A DNA stretch of 52,146 bases from Candidatus Woesearchaeota archaeon (GTDB taxonomy: Archaea > Nanobdellota > Nanobdellia > Woesearchaeales > JACPBO01), in NCBI GenBank assembly GCA_016180285.1, contig JACPBO010000009.1, positions 1 through 52,146 of the forward strand. The letters run 5' to 3'. Made by a program: the position numbers and the translations under genes. Numbering within the stretch: the first letter of the stretch is position 1; every line of letters starts with the position of its first letter. This document shows, piece after piece, positions 16,228 to 23,706 of this stretch. Under the pieces are notes generated by a model. The model was not told the origin of the DNA. It saw nothing but the letters and a program-made list of their open reading frames with translations, and searched no databases.

Positions 16228-16833
16228 ATGAGAGAATTAGACCAAAACGAAGTAAAAATTGTGAGAGAACTCATAAAAAATACGAGAATAAGCGACAACA
16301 AGATTGCAAAGAAGACAAATGTGCCTGTTATGACTGTGAACAGGAAAAGGAAAAAATTAGAAAAAGAGGGGTTGCTAAAATATTTCACGAGCCTAGACAC
16401 AGGTGAGCATGGAACTGGAATGTTCAAGGCAAAGCAGCTTTATATCATTAAATTTAAGTTGGGTATAACGAGGCAGCAATATATGGAAAGCGTCGAATAC
16501 GACAAAAAATGGATGGGTTTTAATGCAGATTATATCTCTCTGTCTTATTTGGGTGAGAAAGACGGCCATTTAGCTTTAATTCTTATTTTAGATGCTGAGA
16601 TCGAGAGTGAGTTGGTAGATGAATTCAATAACAGAATAATCATGCACATCAAGGAGAAGCTCGGAGAAAATGCCATAATAGAGGTAATAACAACAAGGGT
16701 AACTGATACAATAAGAAGGCATCATAATTACTTGCCTTCGATCAATATGGAAAATGGCATAATGAAGAAAGAATGGTGTGATGAGTGGATATTTGTGGAT
16801 AAGTCAAAGACATGGAATAACAGTAAGAAATAA
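16228..16833 (+). CDS. Lrp/AsnC-like winged-helix regulator
   Basis: Residues 1-60 form a winged helix-turn-helix of the Lrp/AsnC type (LDQNEVKIVRELIKNTRIS, NKIAKKTNVPVMTVNRKRKKLEKEGLL). The remaining ~140 residues contain beta strands such as FKAKQLYIIKFKLGI and GHLALILILDAE, which may be a variant ligand-sensing domain but are longer and more divergent than the classic RAM domain. TATA-like sequences at 16172-16183 and 16198-16207 lie in the intergenic region shared with the divergent gene at 16146, so cross-regulation is plausible but unproven. Confidence 0.75.
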   Translation: MRELDQNEVKIVRELIKNTRISDNKIAKKTNVPVMTVNRKRKKLEKEGLLKYFTSLDTGEHGTGMFKAKQLYIIKFKLGITRQQYMESVEYDKKWMGFNADYISLSYLGEKDGHLALILILDAEIESELVDEFNNRIIMHIKEKLGENAIIEVITTRVTDTIRRHHNYLPSINMENGIMKKEWCDEWIFVDKSKTWNNSKK

Positions 16834-16846
16834 GGTTAGTGTGGAA

Positions 16847-17119
16847 ATGAACATGAAAAACTTGATTTTATTGTGGCTGATTGCATCTGTAATAATAAGC
16901 GGATGCCAGCAAAAAACCGGTAATTCCAAAGTCCTCGATGATCCTCAGAAAGAATGCGCAAGAGCAGGCGGCGAATGGAAGGCTCTTCCGGATGGCTGCG
17001 TAGATTCCTGTTTTAAAGCAAGAAGCAAAGAGCCTGTGTTCTGCACAGCTGTGCTGACTGATGGCTGCGACTGCGGAGCAGACAGATGCTGGAATGGAAA
17101 AACATGCGAGGTTAATTAA
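16847..17119 (+). CDS. Small cysteine-rich lipoprotein
   Basis: From ATG 16847 the protein has 90 residues. A signal peptide ends in lipobox IISGC (Cys20), and the mature part holds about nine further cysteines (DGCVDSCF, GCDCGADRCWNGKTCEVN), suggesting a disulfide-stabilised extracellular domain. ATG 16853 would also give a valid signal peptide; the longer reading frame from 16778 overlaps the upstream gene and would spoil it. It lies just downstream of the Lrp-like gene. Function unknown. Confidence 0.75.
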   Translation: MNMKNLILLWLIASVIISGCQQKTGNSKVLDDPQKECARAGGEWKALPDGCVDSCFKARSKEPVFCTAVLTDGCDCGADRCWNGKTCEVN

Positions 17120-17135
17120 TCCAGCATAATCGCAA

Positions 17136-17145
17136 AATATAAATA
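17136..17145 (+). promoter_or_regulatory. TATA-like box before the 17169 gene
   Basis: AATATAAATA lies about 24-33 nt before ATG 17169, consistent with a leaderless start. Confidence 0.5.
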
Positions 17146-17168
17146 CCAACAGCAATCATAACTTTACT

Positions 17169-17636
17169 ATGTCAAATGGAAGCATGATTCCCCCTGGAAT
17201 GGGGCCTGTAACCGGAATGGCTCCTCCGCCCGGGATGGACCAAAAAAAAGGAAAAGCCGCGCCTAGCGCGCCTTCTGATATAATAATGCAGATTACAGGG
17301 ATGAACAGCAGACTAAGGATTTTAGAGGAAGGTTACATCAATTTAAGAAAAAAAGTTCAGGTCAGCGACCAAAACATGCTGTCTTCAAATAGAAAAATAG
17401 CAGAAGAGATTAAAACAATAAATGCGGATATTATGGATATGAAGCACGAAATAGCAGATGTTAAAGAAAAGATGCTTGAAGTAATAAAAGAGCTGAAATC
17501 CAGCGCAAAAGAAGAAGACGTCAAGGTGCTTGAGAAATACATAGAGCTTTGGCAGCCGCTTAATTTTGTTACGAGAAATGAAGTTAAAAAAATAGTTAAA
17601 GAGATTTTAGATGCTGTTCCGCAAAACAAAGAATAG
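17169..17636 (+). CDS. Coiled-coil protein with Pro/Gly/Met-rich N-terminus
   Basis: Residues 1-35 are low-complexity (PPGMGPVTGMAPPPGMD, then KGKAAPSAPSD). Residues ~40-120 form a long coiled coil (SRLRILEEGYINLRKKV and MKHEIADVKEKMLEVIKEL). The C-terminal ELWQPLNFVTRNEVKKIVKEIL is a compact conserved-looking helix pair, reminiscent in layout of archaellum accessory FlaC/D/E proteins, but this resemblance is weak and no archaellum genes are nearby. The next gene (17706) also combines a Pro/Gln-rich stretch with a coiled coil, so the two may form a structural pair. Confidence 0.7.
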   Translation: MSNGSMIPPGMGPVTGMAPPPGMDQKKGKAAPSAPSDIIMQITGMNSRLRILEEGYINLRKKVQVSDQNMLSSNRKIAEEIKTINADIMDMKHEIADVKEKMLEVIKELKSSAKEEDVKVLEKYIELWQPLNFVTRNEVKKIVKEILDAVPQNKE

Positions 17637-17705
17637 AAAGTTATTTAAACAAATATTAGTAATAGCATTTATATTCAAACTATATTCAAAAAAAGGTGAT
17701 AGACA

Positions 17706-18329
17706 ATGCCTCTCTTCGGCAAAAAACCAGCTGCGCAAGCACCGCCATTAATACCTGTTGACCAAGTTCTCAATATGAGGGCGCAAGGGCTTTCAAATGA
17801 CCAGACAATACAGGCATTGCAGCGAGACGGCTACACATCAGACCAGATATTCGATGCAATGTCGCAGGCAGATATAAAAGGAAGCGTAGACGCTGCCCAG
17901 CCTTATCAGATGCCTCCTCTGGAAAATCCCATGGAATCGCAGATGCCGCAGCAGGAATTCATGCAGCAGCCTCAAATGCAGGCTGCAACTGATGTTGAGA
18001 GGATAGAGGAACTGGCAGAGGCAATAATAGATGAGAAATGGAACGAGCTTGTAAAGAACATAAACAAAGTTATTGAATGGAAAACAAAGACTGAAGCGAG
18101 AATCAACAAATTAGAGCAGGCGATTGATGACCTGAGAAACAACCTAAATGTAATTCACCAAACAATGATCGGCAAGGTTGAAGAATACGACAAAAACATC
18201 CAGAATGTCGGGTCTGAAGTAAAGGCAATGGACAAGGTATTCCAGAAAGTGCTGCCACAGCTGACCGAGAGCATTGGAGAGCTTTCCAGACTGACTGATA
18301 AAGTGAAAGAAAAGAGCATTAAAAAATAG
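17706..18329 (+). CDS. Coiled-coil protein with helical N-terminal repeat
   Basis: The 207-residue protein starts after an AGGTGAT ribosome-binding motif at 17694-17700. Residues ~20-60 contain two short related helical units (NMRAQGLSNDQTIQALQRDG and TSDQIFDAMSQAD), similar in look to UBA-like or helix-turn repeats. A Pro/Gln/Met-rich linker follows (PPLENPMESQMPQQEFMQQ). Residues ~95-205 form a long coiled coil (IEELAEAIIDEKWNELVKNIN to the end). No membrane segment or enzyme motif. It is likely functionally linked to the coiled-coil gene upstream; function unknown. Confidence 0.7.
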   Translation: MPLFGKKPAAQAPPLIPVDQVLNMRAQGLSNDQTIQALQRDGYTSDQIFDAMSQADIKGSVDAAQPYQMPPLENPMESQMPQQEFMQQPQMQAATDVERIEELAEAIIDEKWNELVKNINKVIEWKTKTEARINKLEQAIDDLRNNLNVIHQTMIGKVEEYDKNIQNVGSEVKAMDKVFQKVLPQLTESIGELSRLTDKVKEKSIKK

Positions 18330-18357
18330 CCAAGTCTAATAAGTTTTGCACCAATAA

Positions 18358-18368
18358 ATTTATATAAT
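18358..18368 (+). promoter_or_regulatory. TATA-like box before the small HAD gene
   Basis: ATTTATATAAT lies about 23-33 nt before ATG 18391. Confidence 0.5.
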
Positions 18369-18390
18369 ATCTAGTTAACCATAACATAAT

Positions 18391-18771
18391 ATGAATGCAA
18401 GGGATTGGAACTCTGAAAGAATAGTGAGTGTGGATTTTGATGGGGTTATTTCTACTTATGATGGTTGGAAGGGAGAAGATTATCTTGGTAAACCAATTGA
18501 TGGAGCAAAAGAATTTATTGAGAAGCTCATTAAAGCCGGATTCACTCCTGTTATCTGGACGACAAGGGACAAAAGAAAAATCGAAAAATGGCTTAAAGGC
18601 AATAAATTTCCAGATATTGAAGTAACAAGTGTAAAATATCCTTCTACTGTTTATATAGATGATCGTTGTATTCAGTTCAAAGGAAATTTTAAAAAATTAA
18701 TTAAGGATTTGAAAGAATATGATGTATATTGGCGTAAAAAGCCTAAAAAGATATTTGAGAATTTAAAATAA
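18391..18771 (+). CDS. Small HAD-superfamily phosphatase-like protein
   Basis: The 126 residues show all HAD landmarks: motif I VDFDGVIS (Asp15 and Asp17), motif II VIWTTRD near 52-58, a Lys in the following helix, and motif IV YIDDRC near 88-93. The cap is minimal, as in polynucleotide-kinase-3'-phosphatase-like and BT4131-like small HAD proteins that often act on nucleotides or small phosphate esters. Unlike the HAD-like protein at 2800, the DxD motif is intact. It is a single gene with its own TATA-like box. Confidence 0.85.
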   Translation: MNARDWNSERIVSVDFDGVISTYDGWKGEDYLGKPIDGAKEFIEKLIKAGFTPVIWTTRDKRKIEKWLKGNKFPDIEVTSVKYPSTVYIDDRCIQFKGNFKKLIKDLKEYDVYWRKKPKKIFENLK

Positions 18772-18877
18772 GTCGCAAAACTTACTTATCTTAATTGCTC
18801 CGTAATTCTCGACCTCTCTGAGTATTCGCAGGGACTTAACAGCGATCGCATATGTTAAATGCAATTCAGAAAAATCC

Positions 18878-19210
18878 CTAATACAATTTTCCGCCAATTG
18901 GAACATCTCGTTCTGGCTCAATTAAAACACACTCTCCATCCTCGCCAGGAACTCCTAAAGTTAAAACTTCAGATGCTGCAGGTCCGATTTGTCTTGGTGA
19001 AAAATTCACTACACACATAACTAATCTATTTTTCAGATTGTCTTTAGAATAATTCTTCACAAGTTGAGCGCAAGATTTCTTTATCCCGATTTCTTCTCCT
19101 AAATCAATCTTTAATTTGTAGGAGGGCTTTCTTGCTTCTGGAAAATCTTCTATCTCTACAATCCTGCCAACCCGTATATCTAACCTCTGAAAATCTTCAA
19201 ATGTTGCCAC
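18878..19210 (-). CDS. csaA: CsaA-type tRNA-binding (EMAP/OB-fold) protein
   Basis: The 110 residues form a complete tRNA-binding OB fold. FQRLDIRVGRIVEIEDFPEARKPSYKLKIDLG is the typical start. KKSCAQLVKNYS and RLVMCVVNFSPRQIGPAASEVLTLGV carry the conserved NxxPRxIGpxxSExL core. Proteins of this size are CsaA homologues, described as secretion-linked chaperones in Bacillus and as homodimeric nucleic-acid-binding proteins; the fold is shared with MetRS C-terminal and EMAPII domains. It is transcribed alone, separated by 120 nt from the downstream end of the membrane-protein operon. Confidence 0.9.
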   Translation of the reverse strand: MATFEDFQRLDIRVGRIVEIEDFPEARKPSYKLKIDLGEEIGIKKSCAQLVKNYSKDNLKNRLVMCVVNFSPRQIGPAASEVLTLGVPGEDGECVLIEPERDVPIGGKLY

Positions 19211-19330
19211 AATAAATCAGTATCGATAGAACCTATATAAATGTTACGGGCTTTTTCTGAACTCTAGAATTTCCATTCAGGATGTTGCACTAAATTTCAG
19301 CCCTTTGGCAGGTATAGGCGATAGTGTACA

Positions 19331-19906
19331 TTACTGCCTTTCGTAGCCGCTTAGAAGCCTTATTGTGAACGATGCTATCAGCAGTATGAGTATCAGCCCC
19401 AGGATCTTTGGGTGAAACAGCGTTGCCCAGAATGCTCCCTGGCCAAGAGTGCCGACACTTGTTGCGTTTGCGCCGATTATCATTGATTCGTTTGTTCTTG
19501 GCTCAAGCAAACCTCCGCTTGTGAAATACACCCTGCCGATTGCCCCAAGGATTATTATGACTGCAATAGTTATTATCCACCACAAAACAACCTTGTCCTT
19601 CCCAATTATTGTGCTGAGCAGATTTTCATCTGTAACGCCAAAAAACTTGAAAGCCATTATTACTAGCGCTGCGAAAATAAACATCAGGGTAAACCATGGA
19701 ATAAGTAAGTTTATTACTTGTATGACTCCAGATAACATCAAGGTTATCACAGCAATAGCTAATGCCATTATGGCATGTATGCTTTTATTTTCGCCAAAAA
19801 GTTTCGTATACTCTGCAATAGCATATACAATAACCCATATGAAAATAAAAGAAAAAATGCTGGAAAAATTCTCCAGCAGGTTAAATCCGGATAAAATATC
19901 TGCCAT
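19331..19906 (-). CDS. Multi-spanning membrane protein, tandem paralogue C
   Basis: A 191-residue protein with about five hydrophobic segments: FSSIFSFIFIWVIVYAI, SIHAIMALAIAVITLM, a strongly hydrophobic pair near 68-85, VVLWWIITIAVIIILGAI, and ILGLILILLIASF. The first segment ends in AIAEYTKLFG, which aligns with AIFQKSKILG and AILEKTKIFG in the two genes upstream, so all three are paralogues. It is the last gene of a three-gene minus-strand operon, 2 nt after its neighbour. No transporter signature or catalytic motif is recognised. Confidence 0.75.
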   Translation of the reverse strand: MADILSGFNLLENFSSIFSFIFIWVIVYAIAEYTKLFGENKSIHAIMALAIAVITLMLSGVIQVINLLIPWFTLMFIFAALVIMAFKFFGVTDENLLSTIIGKDKVVLWWIITIAVIIILGAIGRVYFTSGGLLEPRTNESMIIGANATSVGTLGQGAFWATLFHPKILGLILILLIASFTIRLLSGYERQ

Positions 19907-19908
19907 TT

Positions 19909-20496
19909 TTACTTTCTGCTAAACAATTTACCAAATTCCTCTAGGAAGCCGGATCCTTGTGTCTGCTGTCCGCTTCTTGTAATGAACCAGATTATGATGC
20001 CGAATACAATAATAACAACCACCAATGTCTGCGTATTAGGATCTTCCAGCCACCTGAGCCACCAAGGCAATGAAACGCCTTCCCCCCACCAGTTAGCTGC
20101 TTTCCCAAAAATCGCAATTACAATTAGCAATGCAAGTATAACTATCCCGCCTGTGATTTTGCCAGCCCATGTAAACTCAACTCCAAACACACCCATCAGC
20201 ATGAGCACCATCAATATCGCCACTATTACAACGGCAACATTCGGAATTGACTGGTTTATTATCTGCACAGGATCTGCATTTGCAGGATAGTTTCCTGTAA
20301 CGTGCGGAATTACAACAAGCAAGGAAACTATCAATGCTATTATCACGTTGAAATTCTGCTTGTCACTCCCGAGTATCTTCGATTTCTGGAATATTGCAAA
20401 TATTATTGTAAAGATCAGCAGGAAAGGCAACAAAACATCAGTTAAGCCAAGATCTTCAAGCCTTGTTATGACATCTGCTAAAGCACCACTTACCAT
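19909..20496 (-). CDS. Multi-spanning membrane protein, tandem paralogue B
   Basis: The 195-residue protein has about four to five membrane segments, starting with TDVLLPFLLIFTIIFAIFQKSKILG. A soluble stretch rich in Trp (KAANWWGEGVSLPWWLRWLED) precedes the last segment, LVVVIIVFGIIIWFI. The C-terminus is polar (SGQQTQGSGFLEEFGKLFSRK). It is closely related to paralogue A in its first 40 residues and lies 11 nt downstream of it. The Trp-rich loop before the final segment is shared with paralogue A (WLEWFWNWMSDHW) and may be an interfacial helix. Function unknown. Confidence 0.75.
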   Translation of the reverse strand: MVSGALADVITRLEDLGLTDVLLPFLLIFTIIFAIFQKSKILGSDKQNFNVIIALIVSLLVVIPHVTGNYPANADPVQIINQSIPNVAVVIVAILMVLMLMGVFGVEFTWAGKITGGIVILALLIVIAIFGKAANWWGEGVSLPWWLRWLEDPNTQTLVVVIIVFGIIIWFITRSGQQTQGSGFLEEFGKLFSRK

Positions 20497-20507
20497 TTTA
20501 ACCTCCT

Positions 20508-21083
20508 TTAATCTTTCTTTTCCTCTTTTTTCTTTCCGCCGCCACCTCTTGTTATCAGGGCGATGAAGACAATTATCACGATTATGAAAATTATTGCTGA
20601 AACCCAGTCATTCTGCCAGTGATCACTCATCCAATTCCAAAACCATTCAAGCCAGCTATTTCCAGATTCCATCGGTATTGCTGCCAGGAAAATCAGTATT
20701 ATTCCAACCAAAGTTGCGGACATAAAAACCGTTCTCCAGGCGCCTTTAAGAATAACCTCTTCGCCTTCGCTGAAGAATGACCCTATTAAAAGCAGGAAAG
20801 AAAGTATGACTATTAAAAACACAACAACATTGCCTAATGCCTGGTTTATTATTTTTACAAGCTTTGTTGAGGCAACAACAAGGAACGCAACAACAAAAGA
20901 CGCCATTGCATTTAGGTTCTTCTTTGTGTATTTTGTACCGCCAATCTCCTCTGTTCCGAAAATCTTTGTTTTTTCAAGAATTGCAAAGACAACAGTAAAC
21001 ACAAGCAGGAAAGGCAGAACTACATCGTAAATGCCTATTTTGTCGAAAAACTCTATTATTCCGCGAAATGTAGAGGTTGCCAT
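20508..21083 (-). CDS. Multi-spanning membrane protein, tandem paralogue A
   Basis: First gene of the operon. The 191 residues include YDVVLPFLLVFTVVFAILEKTKIFG, then about three more hydrophobic segments. A Trp-rich segment (WLEWFWNWMSDHWQ) precedes the last membrane helix (VSAIIFIIVIIVFIALI). The C-terminal tail is basic/acidic (GGGGKKKEEKKD). It resembles paralogue B over its whole length. A TATA-like GTTTATATAC on the minus strand (21109-21118) lies about 26-35 nt before the ATG. The three-gene set suggests a hetero-oligomeric membrane assembly, which is inference. Confidence 0.75.
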   Translation of the reverse strand: MATSTFRGIIEFFDKIGIYDVVLPFLLVFTVVFAILEKTKIFGTEEIGGTKYTKKNLNAMASFVVAFLVVASTKLVKIINQALGNVVVFLIVILSFLLLIGSFFSEGEEVILKGAWRTVFMSATLVGIILIFLAAIPMESGNSWLEWFWNWMSDHWQNDWVSAIIFIIVIIVFIALITRGGGGKKKEEKKD

Positions 21084-21137
21084 ATTTAAGTGTCTTACTA
21101 TTATAGTTCGTATATAAACTTTTCGTTTTTAAAAAGG

Positions 21138-21146
21138 TTTATAAAT
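21138..21146 (+). promoter_or_regulatory. TATA-like box for the translin-like operon
   Basis: TTTATAAAT lies about 30-38 nt before ATG 21176. The divergent TATA-like box for the membrane-protein operon is at 21109-21118, so the two promoters sit about 20 nt apart. Confidence 0.5.
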
Positions 21147-21175
21147 AGGGGAGATTTCATGCATTTTGATATAAA

Positions 21176-21730
21176 ATGCTCAACAAAAATGACTTTGAAA
21201 GCATCAGGAAAGAACTGAAAAAATTTGATGAAGAAAGGGAGAAGACGATAAGGCAGTCCCGCGATATAATACAGCTTTCCAAGCAGATAATCTATGCAGT
21301 GCAGAGGGATGACATAAGTTCGGCTGATAAGCTGGTAAAAGAGATAAAGGAAAAAGCAAAGAAACTTCCTTTGAAGTTTTACGACACAGAAATGGATGCT
21401 GTTGCAATGCAGGAGCTTGTTGAAGCCATTGTATTTTACGAGTTTGTTAAAAATAACAAGATGCCTTCACGAAAAGAGCTCGGAGCTGAAACTACGGATT
21501 ATCTTATGGGGCTTTGCGATCTGACTGGCGAATTGGTAAGAAAAGCTGTGAAGGATGTGATAAATAAAAGATACGGCGAAGCTAATAAAATAAAAGAGCT
21601 TGTTGATGAGATTTACGGCGAATTTCTGAAATTTGATCTTAGGAATGGCGATTTGAGGAAGAAAGCAGACCAAATAAAGTGGAACCTTAAAAAGCTTGAA
21701 GAAATGGAATATGATGTTGCAAGAAAATGA
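21176..21730 (+). CDS. Translin-family protein
   Basis: The 184-residue all-helical protein matches the translin/TRAX family. The N-terminal helix has FDEEREKTIRQSRDIIQLSKQIIYAVQRDD. ETTDYLMGLCDLTGELVRKAV is the family's central GLxDLxGELxR core. LRKKADQIKWNLKKLEEMEYDVA is the characteristic C-terminal helix. Eukaryotic translin/TRAX form hollow octamers with RNA-processing activity, and archaeal members are believed to bind and cleave RNA. Length is slightly below eukaryotic translin (~228) but normal for archaea. The stop overlaps the next gene by 4 nt (ATGA), so translational coupling is likely. Confidence 0.85.
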   Translation: MLNKNDFESIRKELKKFDEEREKTIRQSRDIIQLSKQIIYAVQRDDISSADKLVKEIKEKAKKLPLKFYDTEMDAVAMQELVEAIVFYEFVKNNKMPSRKELGAETTDYLMGLCDLTGELVRKAVKDVINKRYGEANKIKELVDEIYGEFLKFDLRNGDLRKKADQIKWNLKKLEEMEYDVARK

Positions 21731-22677
21731 ATTCTTTGCAAAAAGCAGCTTTAAGGATATTAAAGAAATGCATGGGTTTGGGCAAAAGAGATTCTTGCTT
21801 GATTATCTTTGATGAAAATAAGAAAAGCATTGCAGATGCCTTGTTCAAGGCTGCATCAGGAATTTCTAAGGCGAAACTGCTGCAGATTCCAATTGGAAAG
21901 CAGCATGGAGAAGAGCCGCCTTTGCATGCTGCAAAAGAGATGCTGAAGCACAGTGTAATAATGCTTGCAACAACAAAATCATTATCTCATACAAAATCAA
22001 GAAGGGATGCAACTAAAAAAGGAGCGAGGATTGCTTCAATGCCGGGTATAAATGAAGACATGTTTTTAAGGGCAGCTTCTGTTGATTATTCAAAGGTTTC
22101 TGAAAGAAGCAAAAAATTGATTTCTTTTTTAAAAAACAAAGAAATTGTAAAAATAAAAACAAAATCAGGAACAAACATTGCATTGAATATAAAAAACAGG
22201 CAATTGCACGGTGATGCTGCCGGGCTTTACATTAAAAAAGGAACTTGGGGAAATATTCCTGAAGGAGAAGTCTCCTTGTCTCCGAATGAAGGGTCTGCAA
22301 ACGGAATTTTCATTGTTGATGCCTCGATTTTGGGAAAAGTTGACAAGCCGGTAAGAATAACTGTTAAGAATGGATTTGCTGCAAAGATTGAAGGCGGGAA
22401 AACAGCATTAAAGCTGAAAAAAGAACTGGAAAAGATTAAAAACAAGAATGCTTATAATATCGCTGAACTCGGAATTGGAATGAATGACAAGGCGAAGATC
22501 ATCGGCAATGTTTTAGAAGATGAAAAGGTGCTTGGGACTGCCCATATAGCGCTGGGCAATAATGCCTCATATGGCGGCAAAGTGAATGTTCCGCTGCATT
22601 TAGACGGGATTTTCAAAAAGCCAACAATAAGCGTTGATGGAAAAATCATGATGAAAAATGGCAAATTACTTATATAG
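21727..22677 (+). CDS. Leucyl aminopeptidase (aminopeptidase T/M29)-like protein
   Basis: A 316-residue protein related to the archaeal aminopeptidase-T-like group. The C-terminal half holds GTWGNIPEGEVSLSPNEGSANG (about 176-197), NIAELGIGMND, and HIALGNNASYGGKVNVPLHLDGIF (about 275-298). In M29 enzymes the Glu and His residues of these segments bind the two metals. The N-terminal half has a flavodoxin-like look (LIIFDENKKSIADALFKAA). It starts inside the stop codon of the translin-like gene and its end overlaps the MBL gene by 20 nt, so the three form a tight operon. Peptidase activity is likely but not proven. Confidence 0.8.
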   Translation: MNSLQKAALRILKKCMGLGKRDSCLIIFDENKKSIADALFKAASGISKAKLLQIPIGKQHGEEPPLHAAKEMLKHSVIMLATTKSLSHTKSRRDATKKGARIASMPGINEDMFLRAASVDYSKVSERSKKLISFLKNKEIVKIKTKSGTNIALNIKNRQLHGDAAGLYIKKGTWGNIPEGEVSLSPNEGSANGIFIVDASILGKVDKPVRITVKNGFAAKIEGGKTALKLKKELEKIKNKNAYNIAELGIGMNDKAKIIGNVLEDEKVLGTAHIALGNNASYGGKVNVPLHLDGIFKKPTISVDGKIMMKNGKLLI

Positions 22678-23404
22678 AAGGGTGTTTTTATTTATCTGTT
22701 TTATTGCTGTTATATTTTTTGTTGGCTGTACTGAAAGCAATGATAAAACAAATATTCAAGGGGTGAGCAATATGCTGAATTTAGATGGCATAAAGATTGA
22801 ATGGCTGGGGCAGAGCGGATTTAAAATAACTGACGGCGACACAATCTATATTGATCCTTTTAATGCGAATGCAGCTGAAAAAGCAGACATAATTTTGATA
22901 ACGCATGAGCACTACGATCATTGCTCTGTGAAAGATATACAAAAATTGGTAAAGCAGGATACAACAATAGTTACAGTTGCAGACTGCCAGTCAAAATTAT
23001 CCTCTGTTGTTTCCGGAATTAAAGGCGTGAAGATTGTGAGGCCCGGAGCAAAGCTGATGATTGGCAACATTTCAATTGAGGCTGTGCCTGCTTACAACAT
23101 CAATAAACAATTCCATCCTAAAGCAAATGATTGGGTTGGGTTCATTGTAACAATTAAAGGAAAAAGAATTTATCATGCTGGCGATACTGACCTGATTCCT
23201 GAGATGAAAAACATAACAAATATTGACGTTGCATTATTGCCTGTTTCCGGGACTTATGCAATGACAGCGGATGAAGCTGCAAAGGCAGCTGAGATCATCA
23301 AGCCAAAGACCGCAGTGCCAATGCATTACGGAGCAGTTGTCGGATCAGCCAAAGATGCAGAAAGATTTAAGGAATTGTATAAAGGGGATGTGAGAATTTT
23401 ATAA
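22658..23404 (+). CDS. Metallo-beta-lactamase-fold lipoprotein (UPF0173/UlaG-like)
   Basis: A hydrophobic N-terminus ending FVGC (Cys24) looks like a lipoprotein signal, so the enzyme is probably tethered outside. The MBL fold follows: IEWLGQSGFKITDGDTIYIDPF, the metal motif THEHYDH near 86-92, HAGDTDLIPEM near 171-181, and AVPMHYG near 226-232. This short form resembles UPF0173/UlaG hydrolases, which are usually cytosolic; the signal peptide is the unusual part. The ATG overlaps the upstream aminopeptidase-like gene by 20 nt and no other start would preserve the signal. Substrate unknown. Confidence 0.85.
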   Translation: MANYLYRRVFLFICFIAVIFFVGCTESNDKTNIQGVSNMLNLDGIKIEWLGQSGFKITDGDTIYIDPFNANAAEKADIILITHEHYDHCSVKDIQKLVKQDTTIVTVADCQSKLSSVVSGIKGVKIVRPGAKLMIGNISIEAVPAYNINKQFHPKANDWVGFIVTIKGKRIYHAGDTDLIPEMKNITNIDVALLPVSGTYAMTADEAAKAAEIIKPKTAVPMHYGAVVGSAKDAERFKELYKGDVRIL

Positions 23405-23420
23405 CTGATCAAACTCTTTG

Positions 23421-23540
23421 GGGGTTATAGAAATTCAAATCAGGCTGGTTGGGATTATAGAAATTCAATTGCGGCTGATTCGGGTTATAAAAATTTATTT
23501 CTGGCCTGCAAGGGTCGTAAAATTTATGGAATTGCCTGAC
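23421..23540. repeat. Four degenerate tandem repeats of exactly 30 bp
   Basis: Units start at 23421, 23451, 23481 and 23511. Units 1 and 2 share GG-x-TTATAGAAATTCAA and GGCTG-x-TT; units 3 and 4 keep the GG-GT(T/C)(A/G)TA(A)AAATTTAT pattern and decay further. Because the period is a multiple of three, one frame reads GVIEIQIRLV, GIIEIQLRLI, RVIKIYFWPA, RVVKFMELPD. No good start or family supports a real protein. It starts 17 nt after the MBL gene and lies between convergent genes. Confidence 0.8.
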
Positions 23541-23606
23541 TGCATGGTCCAAACCAGAATTATTCTTGTCCATAAAACACCATTTTGCATCGCAACTATT
23601 TAATTT

Positions 23607-23669
23607 TTATGAATTTCTGCTGTTTTTTGAATATGCTTTCAAAAACTCTTTCCTGAATTTTCAAAATCT
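23607..23669 (-). pseudogene. Decayed duplicate of the 3' end of tgt
   Basis: On the minus strand this reads R-F-stop-K-F-R-K-E-F-L-K-A-Y-S-K followed by a few residues and TAA. It matches the true C-terminus of the queuine transglycosylase at 24440 (RFWKFRKEFLKGYLKKR), with the Trp codon changed to a stop. 23636-23657 is identical over 22 bases to 24460-24481. The toxin/antitoxin genes lie wholly between the two copies. Confidence 0.75.
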
Positions 23670-23706
23670 TTTCAGGGATTTTTTAATTTACAGCATTTCA
23701 TGCAGA

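Noticed and set aside
18772-18877. Possible RNA gene in the gap before csaA
   Set aside because: Inspected for tRNA-like stems and T-loop motifs and found none; it appears to be ordinary spacer.
19211-19330. Possible structured element between csaA and the membrane-protein operon
   Set aside because: No convincing stems or conserved motifs by eye.
23418-23603. A 61-residue protein made of the 30-bp repeats
   Set aside because: The periodic peptide results from a repeat length divisible by three. There is no supported start, and units 3 and 4 decay without codon preference.
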